DNA of 64,000 bases from a virus. The stretch covers positions 1-64,000 of the IMG/VR virus record IMGVR_UViG_3300042965_000128, one strand, 5' to 3'. A model generated the notes under the pieces. That model saw only the letters and a list, made by a program, of their open reading frames with translations. It ran no database searches and had not been told where the DNA came from. This document shows positions 31,425 to 39,304 of the stretch, in pieces. Within the stretch, counting starts at the first letter, position 1. Each line of letters starts with the position of its first letter. The position numbers and the translations under genes are program-made.

Positions 31425-32241
31425 GAAGTTTTTGAATGAGGTTTTGGTTCCTCTGGAGGAGGGTGATAGGGGTTTATTTGTGATCCAGCATCATTGGGCT
31501 ACGCAGGAGCATTGGGATTTGCGGTTGGAGTGGCCTGTTGCTGAGGGTGTTGATATTAATGAGGTTTTGGTGAAGGAGTGGGAGGGGAAGGCGGTTGATG
31601 AGGGTGATGTATTGACGAGGGTGAAGCGTAGGGTTTTGCGTAGTTGGGCGATACCGAAGCATCGTTTGCCGAGGAGGGTTGGTGAGCGGTTGATGATGTC
31701 TGAGACTGAGTTGCATCCCTGGGAGTATAAGGATTTTGAGGGTGAGATACCTGAGGGTAAGTATGGTGCGGGTGTTGTTGAGATATATGATTCTGGGGAG
31801 TATGAGGTGCTTGATTATAAGCCTGATGAGGATCGTTTGGTTGTTTATTTGAGGGGTGACAGGATTGATGATGTATTTGCGTTTGTGCCCGCGTTTAGGG
31901 GGGAGGGGAAAGGGAATCAGTGGTTGGTGATAAAGGTTGATAAGCGTAAGTGGCTTAGTAGGGAGGCTTCGGTGGTTGTGGCGGTGCATGGTTTGGCTGG
32001 TAGTTTGTTGCGTCGTGCGATACGTAAGGATTGGACGAGGGAGGGTCTTGAAGAGTTATCGGATAAGGAGTTGCAGATGGATCATTTTTTGTGTCATGTT
32101 GGTGTGCGTGCGATTAGGGAGGGTTCTGGTTTTGGTGATTGGACGATAAAGGAGCTGAAGGAATTGCATGATGCGCTGGTGGAGGAGGCTGCGAGGAGGG
32201 AGTTGGATTGGGGTTTAGAACATGAAACACCTTTAGAGTAG
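31408..32241 (+). CDS. Stand-alone LigD-type 3'-phosphoesterase
   Basis: 277 residues. Residues about 22-180 match the phosphoesterase (PE) domain of bacterial ligase D: FVIQHHWATQEHWDLRLEW with His29, His35, Asp37 and Arg39, then SWAIPK, ETELHPWEY with His103 and Tyr107, and FEGEIPEGKYGAGVVEI. All residues known to form the manganese site of LigD-PE are present. The enzyme trims 3'-phosphates and ribonucleotides to leave 3'-OH ends. The C-terminal 90 residues are helical and of unknown role. No ligase or polymerase domain is attached. ATG 31408 lies inside the previous gene. Confidence 0.88.
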   Translation: MLRRTKKFLNEVLVPLEEGDRGLFVIQHHWATQEHWDLRLEWPVAEGVDINEVLVKEWEGKAVDEGDVLTRVKRRVLRSWAIPKHRLPRRVGERLMMSETELHPWEYKDFEGEIPEGKYGAGVVEIYDSGEYEVLDYKPDEDRLVVYLRGDRIDDVFAFVPAFRGEGKGNQWLVIKVDKRKWLSREASVVVAVHGLAGSLLRRAIRKDWTREGLEELSDKELQMDHFLCHVGVRAIREGSGFGDWTIKELKELHDALVEEAARRELDWGLEHETPLE

Positions 32242-32245
32242 GAAT

Positions 32246-33184
32246 ATGCGTGGAATTTATTTAGTTAAGCCGCATGGGACGTGGTTGATGGAAGGTTATA
32301 AGACGCATGTTATTAAGAAGAAGTATTTTCCTAATATGGTTGGGGTACCACTTGTTTTGGTTGAGGGAGACAAGGCGTTGGGTGTTATAATTCTTGAGGA
32401 GCCTGAGGAGATTGAGGGTTGGGAGGGGTTTAGGCGTACGCGGGAGTTGCACAGGGTATCGGATGAGGAGGCGGTGAGGTGGTGGGGTGATTTTGATGTG
32501 TTGTATTTGTATCCTGTTAGGCGTGTGTTGCGGTATAAGGAGCCGAGGTCGGTTGAGGTGCCTGTGGGTGTTCAGACTTTTATAAGGGATGTGGTTTTCA
32601 AGGAATCTGGTGGTTATTGTTATCCGTCGTGGTTTGAGCGTATTGGTGATTCTGGTGCTGATGCTGTGGAGGAGGTGCGTAGGGTGATAAAGGAGGTGAT
32701 GGATTATGGTGAGTGGGAGAAGTATTTTGAGCGGTTGAGGAGTGTTATTGAGAGAGGTAAGCGGTTGAGGAGTGAGGCGGAGGTGTATTCTTTGATGGAT
32801 TTGTATAATGATTATGAGGGTGAGGGGCTTGTGTGTGTTGATGTAGATGGGACGATTTTTAAAAGAGCGGAATTTCCTTATGTGGGTGAGTTGATGGAGG
32901 GTGCGCGTGAGGCGTTGAGTGAGTTGCGCAGGAGGGGTTATAAGATAGTGATTTGGAGTGGGCGGAATAGTTCGTTGGTGAATACGCCTTTGTTGCGGAG
33001 TATATCTTTGAATCTGGTGAAGGTTGCGTTGGATGTGAATGGTGTTGAGTATGATGCGATTGATTATGGTGAGGCTGGAAAGATACCTTGTGAGATTTAT
33101 ATTGATGACAGGGCGATTGGTTTTAGGGGAGATTGGCGTGCGGTTTTGGAAGAGGTTGAGAGGCTTGAAAAGCTGTCAATATGA
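32246..33184 (+). CDS. HAD phosphatase fused to an N-terminal ASCH/PUA-like domain
   Basis: 312 residues. The N-terminal 120 residues begin GIYLVKPHGTWLMEGYKTH and contain a beta-barrel-like pattern reminiscent of ASCH/PUA domains that bind nucleic acid; this part is tentative. The C-terminal part is a HAD hydrolase: CVDVDGT with Asp199 and Asp201, IVIWSGRN as motif II, and IYIDDRA as motif IV. Polynucleotide 5' or 3' phosphatase activity would fit its position beside the 3'-phosphoesterase. ATG 32246 follows the previous stop by 4 nt. Confidence 0.72.
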   Translation: MRGIYLVKPHGTWLMEGYKTHVIKKKYFPNMVGVPLVLVEGDKALGVIILEEPEEIEGWEGFRRTRELHRVSDEEAVRWWGDFDVLYLYPVRRVLRYKEPRSVEVPVGVQTFIRDVVFKESGGYCYPSWFERIGDSGADAVEEVRRVIKEVMDYGEWEKYFERLRSVIERGKRLRSEAEVYSLMDLYNDYEGEGLVCVDVDGTIFKRAEFPYVGELMEGAREALSELRRRGYKIVIWSGRNSSLVNTPLLRSISLNLVKVALDVNGVEYDAIDYGEAGKIPCEIYIDDRAIGFRGDWRAVLEEVERLEKLSI

Positions 33185-33233
33185 TGGTAGAATTTGGTGA
33201 AATGAGATTTGGAAAATTTTAGGAGGTTTTGAG

Positions 33234-33566
33234 ATGAGGGTAATAAACAGGTCGCCTATGGTTTTGATGGTTGTGAGTAAGGGTGTTACGGTGGCGGTGT
33301 ATCCCGGTCAGGAGATTGAGATAGATATGCCGCACCCGCATAATCAGCGATTGCTTCAGGGTGGGTTGATCAGGGAGGTGGTGCGTGTATCTGATGTTCC
33401 GGTGAGTGTGGAGAAGGGGAAGGAGGTGGGTAGTGATGGGGCAGGTGGATGGGTTAGTGAGAAGGGGGTTTCGGTTGAGGTGAAGGAAGAAGCGGGTGAG
33501 GTTAAGGAGGAGGCAGTTGAAGTTGGGGTGAGTGAGCCGAGAAAGCGGAGAAGGAAGCGAGGATGA
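33234..33566 (+). CDS. Unknown small protein with charged tail
   Basis: 110 residues. The first 55 are beta-rich (MVLMVVSKGVTVAVYPGQEI). The rest is low-complexity Glu/Lys/Val repeat (VKEEAGEVKEEAVEV) ending in a strongly basic PRKRRRKRG tail. ATG 33234 follows TAGGAGGTTTTGAG. No family is recognised; the tail could bind nucleic acid. Confidence 0.6.
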   Translation: MRVINRSPMVLMVVSKGVTVAVYPGQEIEIDMPHPHNQRLLQGGLIREVVRVSDVPVSVEKGKEVGSDGAGGWVSEKGVSVEVKEEAGEVKEEAVEVGVSEPRKRRRKRG

Positions 33567-33729
33567 TGGTCTAATCTATGCTCTATTAAGATTAAGTGGC
33601 TCTGAATTTTGACCGTACACACCTTTATAAACTGGAATTTATGATCTCGCACGTTTGGAGATGGAGATATAGATTGAGTACACTCGTGGTTGGTGTTGAA
33701 GAGGTTTGTTTGTTAGAGCAGGGTGGTTG
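33567..33729 (+). other. Non-coding gap of unusual composition
   Basis: About 160 nt with no convincing frame, tRNA or T-tailed hairpin. It is visibly richer in C and A than its surroundings (ACCGTACACACC). A short ATAAA/TTTAT pairing occurs near 33625. Function not evident. Confidence 0.35.
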
Positions 33730-34572
33730 ATGCGTAGTCCGTTGATGATAGTGGGAGGGAAGCGGTATTTAGCGGAGGAGATAGTTTCGTTGATGCCTTC
33801 GCATGAGGTGTATGTGGATGTGTTTGGGGGTGGAGGGCAGGTTTTGTTTGTGAAGGTGCCTTCGCCGATAGAGGTCTATAATGATATAGATTTTGAATTG
33901 GTTAATTTTTTTAGGGTTTTGCGTGATCCGGTGAAGTTTGAGGAGTTTTATAGGCAGGTGAGTTTGATACCTTATTCGAGGGCTGAGTTTGAGTTTTATA
34001 AGGGTTTGGAGCCGCGGGATGATGTTGAGCGTGCGGTGCGGACGTTTGTTTTGATGGCGCAGAGTTTTGATGGTAGGAAGGTGTCGTGGGGTTATAGTTT
34101 GAGTTCTGATGTGCGGTTATCGCGGCGTTATTTTAACAGGATAAAGGAGTTGCCGTTGATTCATGCGCGTTTGCAGAATGTTTTTATAGAGAATGATGAT
34201 TTTAGGAGGGTTATTGAGCGTTATGATTCGGAGAGGACTTTGTTTTATATGGATCCGCCTTATGTTGAGGAGAGGAGGTGTTCGAAGAGGGTTTATGAGT
34301 TTGAGATGAGTTTGGATGATCATCGTGATTTGGTTGATATGCTTTTGAGGATTAGGGGTATGGTGATTTTATCATGTTATTATCATGATGTTTATGGGCC
34401 TTTGGTTGAGGCTGGTTGGGAGCGTCGTGATTATGAGGTTTTTTGTTGGTCGGTGGCGAAGACTCGTAGGACGGGGATAAGGGGTGAAGGTGCGTTAGCG
34501 GGGCATAAGCGTGTGGAGACGGTGTTGATGAAGTTGAATGGTAGGGGGAAGCAGTTGAGTTTGTGGGGTTGA
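33730..34572 (+). CDS. D12-class DNA adenine methylase (Dam-like)
   Basis: 280 residues from ATG 33730; TTG 33706 is in frame but less likely. The opening MRSPLMIVGGKRYL and motif I VFGGGGQVLF (31-40) are typical of D12 methylases; motif IV is DPPY at 175-178. A KRVETVLMKLN segment closes the fold. It transfers methyl to adenine N6. No cognate nuclease is beside it, so protection of phage DNA from host restriction is likely. It is intact, unlike the remnant at 20549. Confidence 0.88.
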   Translation: MRSPLMIVGGKRYLAEEIVSLMPSHEVYVDVFGGGGQVLFVKVPSPIEVYNDIDFELVNFFRVLRDPVKFEEFYRQVSLIPYSRAEFEFYKGLEPRDDVERAVRTFVLMAQSFDGRKVSWGYSLSSDVRLSRRYFNRIKELPLIHARLQNVFIENDDFRRVIERYDSERTLFYMDPPYVEERRCSKRVYEFEMSLDDHRDLVDMLLRIRGMVILSCYYHDVYGPLVEAGWERRDYEVFCWSVAKTRRTGIRGEGALAGHKRVETVLMKLNGRGKQLSLWG

Positions 34573-34604
34573 GGTGGTAGAATTTGGTTAGAGGTTAGTT
34601 GTGG

Positions 34605-35381
34605 ATGAAGAGGTGTTTGGCCAGTCAGGTTGATGCGGTGCGAGACAGGCTTGCGCCTGATATTTGGTATTGGGATGGTAGGGGGTATGTGTTGCGTCGT
34701 GAGATTTATGAGCAGATATTGTGGTTATTGGAGGATATGTTTGCGCAGTTTGGTGGTTGGAGGGGTTTGGTGAGGCGAGTTTGTGTGGTGGGTAGTTTGA
34801 CGACTTTGCAGTATCATGAGTATACGGATTTTGATTTGAATATAGAGGTTGATAAGCGTGAGTTTGCGCGCAGGTTTGGTTTGGAGTGTGGTGGTGATTT
34901 GTATGGGTGTATGATGAGGCGGTTGTATGGTTGGTTGGAGGGTGTGCCTGTGGAGGGGACGTTAAGGACGTTTAGTTTGCATGTTTATTTTTATCCGTTT
35001 ATTTTGGCGAGTGATAATATATATGTGGTTGATTTAGGTGGTAGGGGAGGAGGGTATTGGAAGAAGGGGATGAATTTGGTGCCGTGGTGGTTTGATCCTG
35101 ATAAGGCGTTTAGGGTGATAAAGTTGCGTGTGGATGCGTTGAAGCGTGTGTTTAGTAGTTTATTGGGTGCTGGATGCAGGGATAGTAGGGTGGTTGCTTA
35201 TTTTAAGGCGTTGGAGTGGTTTTTTAAGGAGTGGAGGCATAGGCGGTTTGTGTTGGCGAATCGTGGGAGGGGTCATTATTTAGCGTATAGGTTTAGTTCG
35301 GATTGGGATAGTGGTAATATAGCGGTGAAGTATTTGGGTGAGTGGGCGAAGCCATATAAGTTGTTGATTAAGAAGGGATAA
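34605..35381 (+). CDS. Nucleotidyltransferase-fold protein
   Basis: 258 residues. VVGSLTTL (Gly63-Ser64) followed by TDFDLNI (Asp75, Asp77) is the GS...DxD signature of the polymerase-beta-like nucleotidyltransferase superfamily. The C-terminal half is helical and basic. Possible roles include adding nucleotides to RNA or DNA ends or modifying proteins; the substrate cannot be told. It follows the methylase and the end-processing genes. ATG 34605 is preferred to TTG 34599. Confidence 0.7.
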   Translation: MKRCLASQVDAVRDRLAPDIWYWDGRGYVLRREIYEQILWLLEDMFAQFGGWRGLVRRVCVVGSLTTLQYHEYTDFDLNIEVDKREFARRFGLECGGDLYGCMMRRLYGWLEGVPVEGTLRTFSLHVYFYPFILASDNIYVVDLGGRGGGYWKKGMNLVPWWFDPDKAFRVIKLRVDALKRVFSSLLGAGCRDSRVVAYFKALEWFFKEWRHRRFVLANRGRGHYLAYRFSSDWDSGNIAVKYLGEWAKPYKLLIKKG

Positions 35382-35385
35382 GGCG

Positions 35386-35631
35386 ATGCGTTTCAGGAAG
35401 GGTGAGAATGTTTCGTTATATGTTTATGGTGATAGTGGGTTGGGATTGGTTGGGAATGTTTTGTATCCTGATGGGGTTTGGCGTATGGGTTTGAGTTTGG
35501 TTGAGTTGGTTGGTTTCTGGAGGGGTGTGTATAAGCTGGATTTGGGTGTTTTAGATGTGGTTGGGTTGTATCTTGTTGAGGTTTTGGGTGGGGGTTATGA
35601 TTTGCGGTTTGGTTTTGTGGTGGAGGATTGA
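35386..35631 (+). CDS. Small beta-rich protein
   Basis: 81 residues, a single Ig-like set of strands (VSLYVYGDSGLGL, LYPDGVW, YLVEVLGG). The pattern resembles the N-terminal domain of the next protein, suggesting duplication of one structural domain. ATG 35386 is 4 nt after the previous stop. Confidence 0.55.
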   Translation: MRFRKGENVSLYVYGDSGLGLVGNVLYPDGVWRMGLSLVELVGFWRGVYKLDLGVLDVVGLYLVEVLGGGYDLRFGFVVED

Positions 35632-35637
35632 TGTTAG

Positions 35638-36477
35638 ATGGAGCGGTATAGTTTGGGAAGTATGGTTTATATTTTAGTGACGCCTCTGGATGAGCAGGGA
35701 AATTATGTGAGTGGTGTTGGTGTTTTGATGGATATTTTGCGTCCGGATGGTGAGGTTGTGCGGAATATACCGTTGGTGGAATCAGGGTTGAGTGGTGTTT
35801 ATTATGCGGTGTATGGTGATACGGATATTTTAGGGGATTATTTGTATGTGGTGTATGCGGTGGATTTTGAGCCTGCGTGTGGTTTATTCAGGGTAGTTTC
35901 AGGGGAGGTTGTATCGGGATACAGGGTTCATATTCGTGCGGTTGATGATGCGGGAAATGGTGTAAGTGGTGTGCTTGTTGGTATTTATAGTGGTGCTGGT
36001 GGTGTGGATCTGGTTTTGATGCGTGTGACTGGTGTGGATGGTTCGGTGGATGTCCAGCTGCCGCAAGGTGAGTATGTTTTAAGGGCCTGGCATGATGGTA
36101 TGTTTTTTGAGGATGTGGTGGTGCGGGTCAATAGTGATATGACTGTGTTGATGTCTGGTATATATGTTGATGTGGGTATGCCGCAGGATGCGCGGTTGAT
36201 TCGTATATATGGTTTTTTAGCGGATCTCGGATTGAGTCTGGATAGGGTGCATAAGGCGGAGGTTTTATTTACGCTTGCGGATGTGCCGCAGTTTGTTGAT
36301 AATACCTTGTTGTTGCGGTTTCCGGTTCGTGCGGTTATAGACAGGCGGACGGGTTTTTTTTATGCGGATGTTGTGCGTGGTATTCGTGTTATAGTTGCGT
36401 GTCCTGATGCGCAGTTTTATCGGTTGATAAGGGTTCCGGATACTGGTTTCGCTGTTAGGTTGCGGGATTTGTTGTGA
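35638..36477 (+). CDS. Two-domain Ig/carboxypeptidase-regulatory-like virion protein
   Basis: 279 residues. An N-terminal beta domain (about 1-90) like that of the preceding gene is followed by a CarboxypepD_reg-like domain (about 98-165: VDDAGNGVSGVLVGIY, DGSVDVQLPQGEYVLRA). The C-terminal 110 residues are unassigned. Such domains decorate phage heads or tails and bind surfaces. ATG 35638. It overlaps the next gene. Confidence 0.6.
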   Translation: MERYSLGSMVYILVTPLDEQGNYVSGVGVLMDILRPDGEVVRNIPLVESGLSGVYYAVYGDTDILGDYLYVVYAVDFEPACGLFRVVSGEVVSGYRVHIRAVDDAGNGVSGVLVGIYSGAGGVDLVLMRVTGVDGSVDVQLPQGEYVLRAWHDGMFFEDVVVRVNSDMTVLMSGIYVDVGMPQDARLIRIYGFLADLGLSLDRVHKAEVLFTLADVPQFVDNTLLLRFPVRAVIDRRTGFFYADVVRGIRVIVACPDAQFYRLIRVPDTGFAVRLRDLL

Positions 36478-36839
36478 TGAAGGCGTTTGATGAGTTTATA
36501 AGGGATATTTTGCGTGGGGGTCTGGTTGAGGTGGAAGGTGCTGGTGATGATGGTGATGGTGGTGATGTTATGCGTTCGGTGGTGGATGGTGTGCGTGTAT
36601 TTGTTGAGTGGTTGCGTTCGTTGAGTGATGATGATTTGATGAGGGTGGTTGATGCGATAAGTTCTTTGATTGAGATGGGTTTGCTTGATACGTTGTTGCG
36701 TGATACGGTGGAGTTCAGGGTATTTATGCTGGTGGCGAAGTTGGTGGTGCTTGAGGTTTGTGCACGTGTGGGGATAGTGCGGTATGGTTTTGAATCTGGT
36801 GAGTTGAGGGTGGATATGCTCGTTGAGTCAGATGCTTGA
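36477..36839 (+). CDS. Small unknown protein, 120 aa
   Basis: ATG 36477 overlaps the upstream TGA. An acidic Gly/Asp stretch (GAGDDGDGGD, about 23-32) precedes a helical region of about 80 residues. No family is recognised. Its last codons overlap a weak promoter candidate. Confidence 0.55.
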   Translation: MKAFDEFIRDILRGGLVEVEGAGDDGDGGDVMRSVVDGVRVFVEWLRSLSDDDLMRVVDAISSLIEMGLLDTLLRDTVEFRVFMLVAKLVVLEVCARVGIVRYGFESGELRVDMLVESDA

Positions 36840-36864
36840 TTAGATTGATTTTTTGTGTTAGTAT
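36836..36864 (+). promoter_or_regulatory. Weak sigma-70 promoter candidate
   Basis: TTGATT (36836-36841), 17 bp, TAGTAT (36859-36864), in front of a run of five small genes. Spacing is ideal, but each box has mismatches. Confidence 0.35.
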
Positions 36865-36893
36865 GTGGTTAGCAGGAATTGGAGGTGTGAGTG

Positions 36894-37190
36894 ATGGATG
36901 AGATAAGGAGCAAGAAGGAGGCGGCGAGTAGGCTTTCTAAGGAGATTGCGAGTATTTCGAAGAACATCTGGATTGCCCTTGCGAATTTGAGTTTTGTTGT
37001 GAACGATATTGAGGATAGGATAAGGCGTAATGAGTTTTTTTTGGGGTCTAAGGCGAATGAAGAGATATTGCGGCATGTGCGCAGGATGCATAGTTTTTAT
37101 GATCGGCAACTTCGTCATGGGTATATTGGGGATTTGTTATGGTATGAGCTGGTTAAGGTTTTGGAAAAGGAATTGGGTGTGAGGCTTTGA
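36894..37190 (+). CDS. Small helical-hairpin protein
   Basis: 98 residues from ATG 36894 behind GGAGGTGTGAGTG. First helix with SRLSKEIASISKNIWIALANL, a turn near RRNEFFLGSKANEEIL, then a basic helix. First of four members in a row ahead of the capsid protease. Confidence 0.6.
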   Translation: MDEIRSKKEAASRLSKEIASISKNIWIALANLSFVVNDIEDRIRRNEFFLGSKANEEILRHVRRMHSFYDRQLRHGYIGDLLWYELVKVLEKELGVRL

Positions 37191-37267
37191 TGGTTGTGGA
37201 TTTTTGGTTGATGTGGTTGAATGGATTGGTTGGTGCGGATGGTTGATATGTTTGGTGATGGATAGAG

Positions 37268-37594
37268 ATGGGTGTGTATACATATAAGTTTAAGAAGTTT
37301 ATAGCAGAGTTGCTTGAGGGTCCGGTGAAAAGGCATTTTACGGAGGTTTATGCGTTGCTGGATGATATTGAGGAATTGTTGAATATTGCTTATGAGGACG
37401 AGGGGATTTTGGGTCCGGGTTATGAGCAGGTGAGGCGGGTGTTTGATGAGATGAAGGGGCGGATTTTTGAGTATGAGGAGATGTTTCAGGAGTTGATGGA
37501 TCTGGCTGAGTCTTTGGAGGAGGAGGCGGAGAGGAAGGAGCGTGAGTGGTTGAAGAGGAAGGAGGAGATGAGGAAGTTGAAGGAGGGTAAATAA
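37268..37594 (+). CDS. Small helical-hairpin protein with charged tail
   Basis: 108 residues. Helix, turn AYEDEGILGPGYEQV, helix, then an extended Glu/Lys/Arg coiled coil to the end. ATG 37268 has only a GATAGAG upstream. The 77 nt before it hold no gene. Confidence 0.6.
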   Translation: MGVYTYKFKKFIAELLEGPVKRHFTEVYALLDDIEELLNIAYEDEGILGPGYEQVRRVFDEMKGRIFEYEEMFQELMDLAESLEEEAERKEREWLKRKEEMRKLKEGK

Positions 37595-37609
37595 TAGGGG
37601 AGGCGCGCG

Positions 37610-37867
37610 ATGACGTGGAGAGATTTTGTGAGTAAGGTTGTGCAGATTATAGATAAGGAGCTTGATTTATTGAAGCGTTTGAATAAGTGGAATACGGATA
37701 TTGAGTTTGATGTGAGGGATGCGCTTAAGCAGGGTAGTGTGAGTAGGCGTGTGCATGATCGGATAGTGCTCGGGTTATGTGGTCCGAAGATTCAGGATGT
37801 TTGGGATATGATAAGGATTTTGGAGGATTTGCGTGATTATATATTGAGGCTTCCCCCGAGGAGGTGA
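37610..37867 (+). CDS. Small helical-hairpin protein
   Basis: 85 residues. Helix with VVQIIDKELDLLKRL, turn ALKQGSVSRRVHDRI, second helix ending in LRLPPRR. ATG 37610 follows GGGGAGGCGCGCG. Same family plan as 22803. Confidence 0.6.
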   Translation: MTWRDFVSKVVQIIDKELDLLKRLNKWNTDIEFDVRDALKQGSVSRRVHDRIVLGLCGPKIQDVWDMIRILEDLRDYILRLPPRR

Positions 37868-37871
37868 AGAG

Positions 37872-38114
37872 ATGAAGAGAGAGGATTTGGTTAAGCGTGT
37901 GGAGGAGAAGGTTGTTATAGAGGAGGAGGTGGTGGAAGAGCTGGAGAGTCTGGAAGATATGCTTGAGAAGGTGATTAATGATGCGTATAATTCGGGTCTG
38001 CTGACAGAGGGTGAGTATGAGGAAATAATGGAGATGATTGATGAAAAGAGGAGAGTTTTGTATGATATCAAGCGGAGAGTGGAAGGTTTAATAGATGTGG
38101 TGGATGAGTTGTAG
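37872..38114 (+). CDS. Small helical-hairpin protein
   Basis: 80 residues; ATG 37872 follows CGAGGAGGTGAAGAG. Very acidic first helix (VEEKVVIEEEVVEELESL), turn AYNSGLLTEGEYEEI, second helix with alternating Arg and Asp. The clearest representative of the turn motif. Confidence 0.65.
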   Translation: MKREDLVKRVEEKVVIEEEVVEELESLEDMLEKVINDAYNSGLLTEGEYEEIMEMIDEKRRVLYDIKRRVEGLIDVVDEL

Positions 38115-38116
38115 TC

Positions 38117-38299
38117 ATGTTTAAGCGTTATTCGGTGGTTGAGGTTCGTGGTGTGAAGCGGGTGAATGTGTTTTGCAGGAAGTGTGGTTTCATACATGAT
38201 GCTTCGGTTGATTGTAAGCTTGAGAGTGTTAAGGTTCTGGAACCTGGAGGGATTAAGATTCGTCGGAATGGGATTAAGGATGATGAGGTTGAGGGGTGA
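38117..38299 (+). CDS. Small putative zinc-binding protein, 60 aa
   Basis: CRKC (about 19-22) followed by H and another Cys (IHDASVDCKLE) could form a small zinc site. The rest is beta-like with Val/Lys. ATG 38117, two bases after the previous stop; its TGA touches the ATG of the capsid protease. Possibly an assembly factor; not recognised. Confidence 0.5.
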   Translation: MFKRYSVVEVRGVKRVNVFCRKCGFIHDASVDCKLESVKVLEPGGIKIRRNGIKDDEVEG

Positions 38300-39226
38300 A
38301 TGATGTTTTTTAGGGTGGCATCTGTTCCGTTTAAGGTGATAGGAGGGTTTGATAAGTTCAGGCGTTATGCTGAGAGTTCTGAAGTAGCGGCTAATTTGAT
38401 AGATACAGCGATTTTTGAGAAGTTGTCGCCTGTTTATAAGATCTCGCCTGATCCTAAGGATTATGGGTTTTTGTCGGCGTTGGCGGTTCGTGCGAATGTT
38501 CCGAATAATAATGGTGATGCGATATCGCGTGAGGAGCTTTTCAGGTATAGGCCGCACAGGGGGTGCAGGACATTTGAGACGTTTATAAACTCGCCATTGC
38601 ATATAAATCATTTTAGTCAGGAGCCTTCGCTTGCGCGTGGTTTCATAATTGATGCGATTTATAATGACCGTGATGAGCCGTTTGAGTTTGTTGAGGTTGT
38701 TGTGGCTGTAGATAAGACGAAGGATCCTTATCTGGCGGATATGTTGTTGAGTGGTAAGATTAATAAGTTTTCGATGGGTTCGCTTGTGGAGGCGATAAAG
38801 TGTAGTTTGAGTAGTTGTGGTAAGGTGGCGCATAGTGAGGATGAGTTGTGTGACCATTTGAAGAGGCAGCGTATGCAGTATGTGAATGGGGAGCTTGTGT
38901 TTGGCTGGAATATAGGTGTTGATTATGAGGAGTTGAGTGTGGTTTCTAACCCTGCGGAGCGGTTTGCGACAACGCGTCATATATTTGGTGGGTTGCCTTC
39001 GCATTTGACGAGTTTTGTGCGGAGTTTACCTGCGCGGACTCGTGTGGGTTTGATGGAGCGGTATGCGGCTGCGCATTCTCGCAGGGGTTTGGTGGTATGG
39101 GCGGACTTGTTTGAGCTTGATGATGCGGATCGTGCGGAGATTGCCGATTTTTTGAGGGTTTATGCGGGTCGTATTCCAGAATCGGTTGTGAGGGCGTTGA
39201 AGAAGGTTTTGTCGGTGGTGGAGTGA
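38300..39226 (+). CDS. Capsid maturation (prohead) protease
   Basis: 308 residues. The pattern matches phage prohead proteases: PNNNGDAISREEL, then TFINSPLHINH with the probable catalytic His, RGFIIDAIY, and GKINKFSMGSLVEA with the probable catalytic Ser. A Cys-rich insert (CSLSSCGK, later CDHL) probably binds zinc, as in several large-phage relatives, and ELSVVSNPAE follows as the conserved end strand. It would cleave scaffold and capsid subunits during maturation. It lies immediately before the scaffold gene, the usual order. Portal would normally precede it but is absent. Confidence 0.8.
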   Translation: MMFFRVASVPFKVIGGFDKFRRYAESSEVAANLIDTAIFEKLSPVYKISPDPKDYGFLSALAVRANVPNNNGDAISREELFRYRPHRGCRTFETFINSPLHINHFSQEPSLARGFIIDAIYNDRDEPFEFVEVVVAVDKTKDPYLADMLLSGKINKFSMGSLVEAIKCSLSSCGKVAHSEDELCDHLKRQRMQYVNGELVFGWNIGVDYEELSVVSNPAERFATTRHIFGGLPSHLTSFVRSLPARTRVGLMERYAAAHSRRGLVVWADLFELDDADRAEIADFLRVYAGRIPESVVRALKKVLSVVE

Positions 39227-39252
39227 GATTTTGCTCGATTTTTGGTTTCGAT

Positions 39253-39281
39253 TTGACTTGGGTGGGTTTTTTGCATATAAT
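39253..39281 (+). promoter_or_regulatory. Sigma-70 promoter for head genes
   Basis: TTGACT (39253-39258), 17-bp spacer, perfect TATAAT (39276-39281), in the 78-nt gap between protease and scaffold. Predicted start near 39288, with AAGAAGGTGG before the ATG at 39305. Confidence 0.75.
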
Positions 39282-39304
39282 TGAATTAAAGGATAAGAAG
39301 GTGG

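Noticed and set aside
37775-39004. 409-codon open frame on the minus strand
   Set aside because: It lies opposite several well-supported + genes. The minus strand is C/A rich and so poor in stop codons, producing long frames rich in His, Pro, Thr, Asn and Ile. The same holds for the minus frames at 2107-2811 and 41671-42489.
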